Shown piece by piece: positions 1 to 4,242 of a stretch of DNA of 6,658 bases. The position numbers and the translations under genes are program-made. This DNA comes from Gemmataceae bacterium. Lineage in GTDB: Bacteria; Planctomycetota; Planctomycetia; Gemmatales; Gemmataceae. The stretch lies in the NCBI GenBank assembly GCA_009691815.1, contig SIAL01000199.1, forward strand, positions 1 to 6,658, given 5' to 3'. Below the pieces are notes generated by a model, which was not told where the DNA came from, did not search any database, and saw only the letters and a list, made by a program, of their open reading frames with translations. How positions within the stretch are numbered: the stretch's first letter is position 1; each line of letters starts with the position of its first letter.

Positions 1-687
1 CCAGGCTTTCTTGAAAAAGGCGACAAACGCTTTAACGGGGCTTGGACAGGGGCCGAGGAGATGTTTGCCGCCTGGCGCAAAAACAACGCCCCCGCACTGT
101 TTGCCCCCGACCCGCGCTCCGCGCACGATTGTGGCGACAGTCGCTATCTTGCCATCCCCTGGTTTGATGCTTGCCTAAAGGCGAGACTTGGCCCCTCTGG
201 TTTGTTGCCTGTCGATCTGGCTTCGGGGTTATGGGTGGGTTCGAACAATTGGCCCGTTCCCGCGCTGGAATTTTCGGGGGATTTGCCCAGCGCAGGCTGG
301 ATTCCAACCAAGGTGGTCGCCAAGGCCTTTGTCGATTATGTGGTAAGCGGAACGGTGGCGGACTTGACCTCTCCTCAGGCGCCCACGGTGAAGGTTCATT
401 CCAAAACGCCGGGTAAGGTCGCCCTTGTCTGGGAGGCGGACGCCGACTTTGAAAGCGGAATACGCTCTTTTGAGATCCGCAAAAATGGCAAACGCATAGC
501 GACCTTGCCGGAAAAATCTGTTGCCACCTTCGGTCGCCCCCTCTTTCAGGGACTCAGTTACCACGATACGCCCAATCCCCTTTTGCCAAAGATGGAGTAC
601 ACCGACGCCAACGCGGTGGAGGGGGATCAGTACGAGGTCATTAGCATCAATGGAGCGGGCCTTCGGTCCCTGCCGGGAAAACCGTAA
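1..687 (+). CDS. Alpha/beta hydrolase with C-terminal Fn3-like domain, 3' part only
   Basis: The frame is open from the first base, so this is the C-terminal 228 residues of a longer protein; the ATG at 61 is internal and not a credible start. Residues 1-60 look like the end of an alpha/beta-hydrolase fold: a segment ending DPRSAHDCGDSRYL, with His42 placed where the catalytic His of the Ser-Asp-His triad lies, followed by a hydrophobic helix (about residues 49-60). The nucleophile and acid would lie upstream of the window and cannot be checked. Residues 127 to about 227 alternate in beta-strand fashion (KVALVWEA, SFEIRKNGKRI, YEVISINGAG) and end in a typical fibronectin type III last strand, so I infer an Fn3-like module of the kind found on secreted hydrolases. 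The substrate is unknown; a carbohydrate or polyester esterase is possible. The stop codon lies inside a short sequence that recurs at 2083-2114. Confidence 0.82.
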   Translation, partial: PGFLEKGDKRFNGAWTGAEEMFAAWRKNNAPALFAPDPRSAHDCGDSRYLAIPWFDACLKARLGPSGLLPVDLASGLWVGSNNWPVPALEFSGDLPSAGWIPTKVVAKAFVDYVVSGTVADLTSPQAPTVKVHSKTPGKVALVWEADADFESGIRSFEIRKNGKRIATLPEKSVATFGRPLFQGLSYHDTPNPLLPKMEYTDANAVEGDQYEVISINGAGLRSLPGKP

Positions 688-721
688 GGGGCGGTGGGCG
701 TTTGCGTTGTTTTTTTACGAG
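682..721 (+). repeat. Short repeat A, copy 1 (overlaps the hydrolase stop codon)
   Basis: This segment starts CCGTAAGG and ends GTTGTTTTTTTACGAG. The same head and tail occur at 2083-2114, where the middle is several bases shorter. In both copies the ends CGTAA (683-687) and TTACG (715-719) can pair. The TAA in the head is the stop codon of the hydrolase gene. In the second copy this unit directly continues the long repeat; here it stands about 50 bases before it. Confidence 0.55.
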
Positions 722-749
722 CCGAAAATGTCCGTGACGGACAAATCGG
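722..749. promoter_or_regulatory. Extended dyad-symmetric site
   Basis: The core at 729-743, TGTCCGTGACGGACA, is a 7+1+7 inverted repeat without mismatches. It is flanked by a further matching pair, CCGA at 722-725 and TCGG at 746-749, separated from the core by A-rich spacers of 3 and 2 bases. As DNA it resembles an operator for a dimeric regulator. As RNA it would make a TGTCC/GGACA hairpin with a 5-base loop. It lies 33 bases after the hydrolase stop and about 380 bases before the PIN gene, so which transcript it would serve is not clear. Confidence 0.4.
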
Positions 750-770
750 GCACAAGCGAGCGAAGGGTGT

Positions 771-902
771 TTCCGCCGGACCGATGCGGTTTTTCCTTTG
801 GCAAAATACTTGTTGTCCGGGGGCTCACGGGCCCCGGCTCGTTAAAACCACATCCCACCCGCTGCGCCCTTTTTGTTACCTACCCTAAATTCCGTGAGGC
901 GC
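771..902. repeat. Long direct repeat R, copy 1 (132 bp)
   Basis: It matches 1963-2093 with about six substitutions and a single-base gap, roughly 95% identity. Three potential hairpins are present in both copies. The first is CCGC (773-776)/GCGG (786-789) followed by five T, terminator-like. The second is a GC-rich hairpin at 817-837 built on CCGGGG...CCCCGG with a TCAC loop. The third is GCGCC (864-868)/GGCGC (898-902). The GC hairpin resembles a palindromic intergenic motif that I recall as frequent in planctomycete genomes. There is no open frame consistent between the two copies. The match starts and ends sharply. Confidence 0.9.
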
Positions 903-1128
903 ACCAACCAAAAGCAAGCCGGGAAAACCCGCCCGCCGCGATTGTCGGCGACCGGCGGGGGGATCCGCTGATTCTGATTGTAATGTTTGCCGATCCTTGC
1001 CGTCGTTTCGCGCCGACGATGGCCGAGCCGGAAGCCGGAGAACACTCCATGCTCAGATAAGTCGCTCTCGTTAAATTGCGAGATTGCCCTACTTTAACCA
1101 TTCCTAAACGCCCCGGATTTTCCCTGCT

Positions 1129-1611
1129 ATGAAGCGAAAAGTATATATTGAAACCTCCGTCATCAGCTATCTAACGGCTCGTCCTAGCAAGACGATCATT
1201 GGGGCTGCCCATCAGCAGATTTCTCGATTTTGGTGGGCAAAGCGTTTTGAATTTGACCTTTTTGTTTCCCAATCGGTTTGGCGCGAATGTGCGGCGGGTG
1301 ACCCGGATGCCGCCCAAAGGAGAATGGCGGCTCTCGAGGGATTGGATATCCTTACAGTAACTGAAGAGATGATTGGCCTTGCGGAGGCACTAATCGACAA
1401 GCGGCTCCTTCCAGCCAATGCGGTCGAGGACGCTCTCCACATTGCCATTGCCACCTTGCATCAGGCCGATTTTTTATTAACCTGGAATTGTCGCCACATC
1501 GCCAACCCCGTGGTGCAGGAAGGTATCGCCGAATTTCTCGTACAAAAGGGTCTGTTTTTGCCGATTATCTGCACACCGGAAGAATTACTGGGAGGAGTTG
1601 AGGATGAGTGA
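1129..1611 (+). CDS. VapC-like PIN-domain ribonuclease toxin
   Basis: This is a 160-residue single-domain PIN protein, the usual length for VapC-type toxins, which cleave RNA with a metal-binding acidic cluster. The motifs are in the expected order: KVYIETSVISYL at the N-terminus with Glu8 in place of the first Asp, Glu53 in SVWRECAAGD, Asp101 in VEDALHIAIA, and LLTWNCRHIAN, where Asn120 holds the fourth acidic position. From memory, the Glu start and the TWNCRHIAN block are typical of one PIN subfamily common in cyanobacteria and planctomycetes, so I do not read them as inactivating. The ATG gives the conserved N-terminus directly, but no Shine-Dalgarno sequence precedes it. The 3' end overlaps the next gene by 8 nt, so the two are probably co-translated. 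The module lies between the two copies of a long direct repeat. Confidence 0.93.
   Translation: MKRKVYIETSVISYLTARPSKTIIGAAHQQISRFWWAKRFEFDLFVSQSVWRECAAGDPDAAQRRMAALEGLDILTVTEEMIGLAEALIDKRLLPANAVEDALHIAIATLHQADFLLTWNCRHIANPVVQEGIAEFLVQKGLFLPIICTPEELLGGVEDE
1591..1597 (+). promoter_or_regulatory. Shine-Dalgarno site of the putative antitoxin
   Basis: GGAGGAG lies inside the end of the toxin gene, 6 bases before the ATG at 1604. It decides the start of the partner gene and contrasts with the lack of any such site before the toxin ATG at 1129. Confidence 0.75.
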
Positions 1612-1810
1612 TGAAATCCTAACAGAGGTGTGGGCGATCAAAGACGCCATTGCGGCACAATACCAAAATAACCTTCAGGCCTTATTCGAGGACATCAAGA
1701 GGGGTGAAGCCGAACTTAAGGCTAAGGGATATTCGTTGATTCTCCCACCACCTAATCCCGCCGACAAACCAATCTCGGCCTTGCGGCGGACCCGTTTTGG
1801 TCGGCGTTGA
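1604..1810 (+). CDS. Small partner of the PIN toxin, probable antitoxin
   Basis: It encodes 68 residues. I chose the ATG at 1604 rather than the TTG at 1598 because GGAGGAG at 1591-1597 sits 6 bases before it; the ATG overlaps the toxin stop by 8 nt. The N-terminal half is a predicted amphipathic helix rich in acidic and basic residues (EVWAIKDAIAAQYQNNLQAL to about residue 42), then YSLILPPPNP and a basic tail ending RRTRFGRR. I recall small proteins with this 'E-V-x-x-I-(R/K)-D/E ... aa-x-(Y/F)-x-x-(D/N)' pattern encoded next to this same PIN subfamily. No recognisable DNA-binding fold (AbrB, RHH, Phd) is visible. The role as antitoxin is inferred from size, overlap and partner. The strong ribosome site here, against none for the toxin, fits a need for antitoxin excess. 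Confidence 0.78.
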   Translation: MSDEILTEVWAIKDAIAAQYQNNLQALFEDIKRGEAELKAKGYSLILPPPNPADKPISALRRTRFGRR

Positions 1811-1962
1811 AGTGGGAACCCACTAACCCTCAGCCCGCTGAAATTTTTGGTGGTTTTATGGGCAGTACAGGGATCAAAGGAAAACAATGGCCGAAGGTTG
1901 GTCGGGTAATGATCCCAAAATCATTTTTCCCCTTTAAGCATCTTTACCTTGTTAAAATCGGC

Positions 1963-2093
1963 TTCCGCCGGACCGATGCGGTTTTTCCTTTGGCAAAATA
2001 CTTGGTGTCCGGGGGCTCACGCGCCCCGGCTCGTTAAAACCACATCTCACCCGATGCGCCCTTTGTGTTACCTACCCTAATTCCGTAAGGCGC
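1963..2093. repeat. Long direct repeat R, copy 2 (131 bp)
   Basis: This is the second copy of the sequence at 771-902, shifted by 1192 bases and in the same orientation. The three hairpins are kept: CCGC (1965-1968)/GCGG (1978-1981) plus five T; the GC-rich stem at 2009-2029, where CCGGGG and GC pair with GC and CCCCGG around a TCAC loop with one bulged G; and GCGCC (2056-2060)/GGCGC (2089-2093). Unlike copy 1, it continues without a break into the T-rich short repeat A. Confidence 0.9.
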
Positions 2094-2114
2094 GTTTCCG
2101 TTGTTTTTTACGAG
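2083..2114 (+). repeat. Short repeat A, copy 2
   Basis: It shares the head CCGTAAGG and the tail GTTGTTTTTTACGAG with 682-721, with one T fewer and a shorter middle. CGTAA (2084-2088) and TTACG (2108-2112) can pair, as in copy 1. Its head coincides with the end of long repeat copy 2. Confidence 0.6.
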
Positions 2115-2213
2115 AAGGGGGTGGGCAAAAACCAACAAGGTCTTTTGGAATCTTAGACAGAAGCCGCCTTTGGTGGAGTGAATATTTCCCAAATTCGGGA
2201 TAGGGAATTGGCC

Positions 2214-2245
2214 CGTAAATGGGGCGTAAATGGGTGGGTGATGGG
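2214..2245 (+). repeat. 11-bp tandem duplication and G-quadruplex-type motif
   Basis: CGTAAATGGGG (2214-2224) is followed directly by CGTAAATGGGT (2225-2235), a tandem repeat with one mismatch. The duplication and the bases after it give four G-tracts at 2222-2224, 2232-2234, 2236-2238 and 2243-2245 with loops of 7, 1 and 4 bases. This satisfies the usual G3/N1-7 quadruplex pattern on the + strand. Confidence 0.5.
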
Positions 2246-2470
2246 CATCAGCAGGCTCTCGCCCGCCGGGGGCCAGAAACATCAATTGGCATCTAACTGC
2301 GAAAAAGAATCATTGGGCTCCCACCGCCCGCCTAGTTGTTGGTTCACCGGGACTTTTTATCGAAAATTGGGAGTTTAATTTTTACACTTCCAGCACGAAA
2401 AGAATAATGCAGGAAACGCACGCCGAACGCCAGAAACAGAGGGAATTCGCTCGCCAAAAGCTCTGCCCGG

Positions 2471-2523
2471 GTTTGGAAATTCTCAATTCTTAATTGCTTC
2501 TTCCGCTGGACAGATTTCCAAGC
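2471..2523. promoter_or_regulatory. Nested inverted repeat in the pseudopilin leader
   Basis: GTTTGGAAAT (2471-2480) pairs with ATTTCCAAGC (2514-2523), ten pairs including one G-T wobble and an uninterrupted 8-bp core. Inside the 33-base interval is a second hairpin, CAATT (2484-2488)/AATTG (2492-2496). The element lies about 90 bases before the pseudopilin start and could be an operator or a structured 5' leader. No known riboswitch class is recognised. Confidence 0.35.
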
Positions 2524-2593
2524 GGTTGGTAGGATAGGCGTATCAGAAATTTAGTCTTGCCTAAAAAAAATGTTATGCAAGAATAGCGCAACC

Positions 2594-2610
2594 CGTTTTG
2601 AGGGGAAACG
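2594..2610 (+). promoter_or_regulatory. Ribosome binding site inside a small hairpin
   Basis: GAGGGG at 2600-2605 is the Shine-Dalgarno-like site, 5 bases before the ATG at 2611. It sits in the loop of a possible hairpin, CGTTT (2594-2598)/AAACG (2606-2610), whose 3' arm touches the start codon. The site decides the start of the pseudopilin gene. Whether the five-pair stem forms is uncertain. Confidence 0.5.
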
Positions 2611-3711
2611 ATGTCACCTGTCGACAAATTAAGTAAATGGCCGGCCAGAGCCGGCGGAACCGCCCGAACGGCCTTCACCCTCATCGAACTTCTCGTGGTG
2701 ATCGCCATCATTGCCGTTTTGATTGGGCTTCTTTTACCCGCCGTTCAAAAGGTGCGTGAAGCGGCCAACCGCATGAGCTGCCAAAATAACCTCAAGCAAA
2801 TCGGTTTGGCGATGCACAACTTTGCGTCCACCAGAGGATGTTTTCCATCCGCCTATGTTACCGCTTCCACTCAGGCCAACGGCACGGCGTTTGGGGTTAC
2901 CTATGGGGACAAAAATCGAAATGGCCCTCCCGGATGGGCATGGGGCATCTTTTTGTTGCCTTTTCTCGAACAGGAAAACCTTTACAAACAGATCGACCTG
3001 ACCCAGCCTTGCTGGGCGCCCAATCATGCCCTTCAGGCAAAAACCAAGGTTGGTATGTTCCTGTGCCCCTCGGCGACGGGTGGCTCAGAGGGATTTGAGG
3101 TGCAAAAAACGGGTGCCGATATTCGTCATGGGGTACCGATCCTTCGAGAGGATGGTTCCCCCATTGTTTTTTCTCACAGCCACTATGTCACCAATGTCGG
3201 GATTCATCAACCGTGGGGAAGGACGACACCCTATTGCTACGACTATGACATACCGGAACCGGTGCCTGAGAACAACAACTATTTGGCCCGGATCGACGGC
3301 CCCTTTTACCGAAACTCAAAAACAACCCCGGCCATGATCCTAGATGGCCTTTCCAATACGATTTTCGTGGGAGAACACAGCTCTTTCTTGAGCCACAAAA
3401 CTTGGGTGGGAGTGGTTCCCGGAGCCGTCACCCCACCAAGGCTTGATTTGCGTCCATGGCCCTCGGAGAACAATGGGGCGGGGTGCCTTGTGAGTGTCCA
3501 CAGTGGGCCGGATACCCACGACCATCCCCAAGTAATCATTCATGCCCCCAATGATCCTTTTGGCCATACCGATCAAATGTGGGGCGAACATGGCTATGGC
3601 TGCAATGTCCTCATGGGGGATGGTTCCGTTCGTTACATAACCACCTTCATTCGCCCCTCGGCATTCGTGGCCCTGTCCACCCGAGACGGTGGGGAAGTGG
3701 TTAATGAATAG
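2611..3711 (+). CDS. DUF1559-type pseudopilin-like protein (type IV pilin N-terminal methylation motif)
   Basis: This 366-residue protein has the class III (type IV pilin-like) N-terminus: a basic leader of 21 residues, then AFTLIELLVVIAIIAVLIG, with cleavage expected between Ala21 and Phe22 and Glu26 as the conserved fifth residue. The hydrophobic helix (about 22-45) runs into LLPAVQKVREAANRMSCQNNLKQIGLAMHNF, the signature of the planctomycete DUF1559 family. Other family marks are FLCPSA, GLSNTIFVGEHSS and the C-terminal CNVLMGDGSVRYITTF block (Asp337-Gly-Ser). Length is normal. Such proteins are thought to be exported and inserted through a prepilin-peptidase/type II-like route, but their role is unknown. 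The last 8 bases overlap the start of the next gene. The leader upstream is rich in inverted repeats. Confidence 0.97.
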   Translation: MSPVDKLSKWPARAGGTARTAFTLIELLVVIAIIAVLIGLLLPAVQKVREAANRMSCQNNLKQIGLAMHNFASTRGCFPSAYVTASTQANGTAFGVTYGDKNRNGPPGWAWGIFLLPFLEQENLYKQIDLTQPCWAPNHALQAKTKVGMFLCPSATGGSEGFEVQKTGADIRHGVPILREDGSPIVFSHSHYVTNVGIHQPWGRTTPYCYDYDIPEPVPENNNYLARIDGPFYRNSKTTPAMILDGLSNTIFVGEHSSFLSHKTWVGVVPGAVTPPRLDLRPWPSENNGAGCLVSVHSGPDTHDHPQVIIHAPNDPFGHTDQMWGEHGYGCNVLMGDGSVRYITTFIRPSAFVALSTRDGGEVVNE

Positions 3712-4084
3712 GTCGCCTTATTTCTCTGCCGCAAAAGAAGAGGTTTCCCAAAGCCGCGACTTTGCCTGGGGTCGCATTGTTGCCGGGGGGTGCCTCATTG
3801 TGGGGGTGGGCCTATTGTGGTGGTTTCTGAGCCGACCCGTTCAGATGGGGGCCGACCCGGAGGTCTTCAAAACGGTGGATGCCCTTTACACCGCCATCCG
3901 CAATCAAGACAAAAAACAGCTTGCCTCCTGTGAGGCACTGCTCAAGGACCATTTTCGGGGTGGGCGGCTCCCCGCCACGGCTTCCCAATCGCTTAACAAG
4001 GTGATTGCCAAGGCCCATTCCGGGGAGTGGGACCCCGCCGCCAAAAGCCTCTATTCCTTTATGTTGGCTCAACGAAGGGACTAA
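3704..4084 (+). CDS. Single-TM membrane protein downstream of the pseudopilin
   Basis: It encodes 126 residues from the ATG at 3704, which overlaps the stop of the preceding gene by 8 nt; a GTG at 3689 would add five residues but has no better ribosome site. One membrane segment is clear at about residues 24-42 (GRIVAGGCLIVGVGLLWWFL), after a short charged N-terminus and before Arg44. The rest, likely periplasmic, is helical: KTVDALYTAIRNQDKKQLASCEALL, GRLPATASQSLNKVIAKAHSGEW, AAKSLYSFMLAQRRD. I recall proteins with the DALxTAxxxxDxxxLxxCE...LYxFMxxQRR pattern in planctomycetes, without known function. The overlap with a DUF1559 gene suggests co-expression and perhaps a helper in export or assembly of the pseudopilin; that is inference only. 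Confidence 0.82.
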   Translation: MNRSPYFSAAKEEVSQSRDFAWGRIVAGGCLIVGVGLLWWFLSRPVQMGADPEVFKTVDALYTAIRNQDKKQLASCEALLKDHFRGGRLPATASQSLNKVIAKAHSGEWDPAAKSLYSFMLAQRRD

Positions 4085-4196
4085 AACCCAAGGAGTCTGC
4101 CGGAATCCCTATTGCGGTGGTCGATTGGGTGGGTTTAGACTTTGGGGGCTCTCAGGTGCGAAACTGTGCTTGGGTTGCGTAAACCGTACACCCACA

Positions 4197-4216
4197 CCCG
4201 GCAAAGGATGGCCGGG
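4197..4216 (+). promoter_or_regulatory. GC-rich hairpin before the redoxin-like gene
   Basis: CCCGGC (4197-4202) and GCCGGG (4211-4216) form a 6-bp GC stem with an 8-base loop, ending 11 bases before the ribosome site GGGAGG at 4228-4233. There is no T tract, so it is not an intrinsic terminator. It could influence translation of the gene that follows, or be chance. Confidence 0.25.
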
Positions 4217-4227
4217 ATCAAGCGGTT

Positions 4228-4233
4228 GGGAGG
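4228..4233 (+). promoter_or_regulatory. Shine-Dalgarno site that decides the redoxin-like start
   Basis: GGGAGG directly abuts the ATG at 4234 (no spacer, unworkable for usual initiation) and is 9 bases before the ATG at 4243. The second ATG also gives a cleaner hydrophobic N-terminus. Confidence 0.55.
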
Positions 4234-4242
4234 ATGCCGACC

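Larger units (their letters stand above)
688..1128. other. Non-coding stretch between hydrolase and PIN gene
   Basis: No credible gene is present: the open frames here are short, disagree with one another and show no family resemblance. The stretch contains a T-rich short repeat (682-721), an extended dyad at 722-749, the first copy of the long direct repeat (771-902), and two weaker inverted repeats. One pairs CGTCG at 1001-1005 with CGACG at 1014-1018; ATTGTCGGCG at 941-950 can also pair with CGCCGACGAT at 1011-1020 with one wobble. The other is TCTCG 1066-1070 / CGAGA 1079-1083 around an AT-rich loop, about 46 bases before the PIN start, where an autoregulatory operator or promoter could lie. 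I could not identify a convincing -35/-10 pair. Confidence 0.6.
1811..2610. other. 800-bp non-coding stretch before the pseudopilin gene
   Basis: No supportable gene is present. Directly after the antitoxin stop is a small hairpin, AGTGG (1811-1815)/CCACT (1820-1824), with no T tract. AATGAT (1908-1913)/ATCATT (1920-1925) followed by three T is a weak AT-rich terminator candidate for the toxin-antitoxin pair. Then come the second copy of the long repeat (1963-2093) running into short repeat A (to 2114), an 11-bp tandem duplication with a G-quadruplex-type motif (2214-2245), and an inverted-repeat-rich leader (2471-2610) before the next gene. The short + frame starting with GTG at 2178 has no ribosome site and no family character. 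Confidence 0.6.

Noticed and set aside
521..1060. A 179-codon + strand open frame across the hydrolase 3' end and the repeat
   Set aside because: It overlaps the hydrolase in another frame, crosses its stop and the non-coding repeat, and has no family character; it is a chance open frame in GC-rich DNA.
842..1101. Minus-strand short frames over repeat copy 1, with a similar one at 2034-2285 over copy 2
   Set aside because: The resemblance of their ends (MWF tails) comes only from the shared repeat; the frames diverge outside it and are not conserved as proteins.
1129..1611. Loss of PIN activity because the first acidic residue is Glu and the fourth is Asn
   Set aside because: I recall this pattern as typical of this PIN subfamily, and all other motifs are intact, so inactivation is not supported.
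771..2093. The repeats as ends of an insertion sequence or composite transposon
   Set aside because: The copies are direct, lack terminal inverted repeats and target-site duplications that I can see, and no transposase or integrase lies between or beside them.
2178..2378. A 66-codon + frame starting GTG
   Set aside because: No ribosome site, it runs through the tandem G-rich repeat, and the product has no recognisable composition or motif.
3704..4177. An open stretch after the TM protein (4081-4179) in the pseudopilin frame, as a possible frameshifted extension
   Set aside because: The TM protein ends in a family-like LYSFMLAQRRD terminus, so no frameshift is needed; the stretch has no start and no clear protein character.
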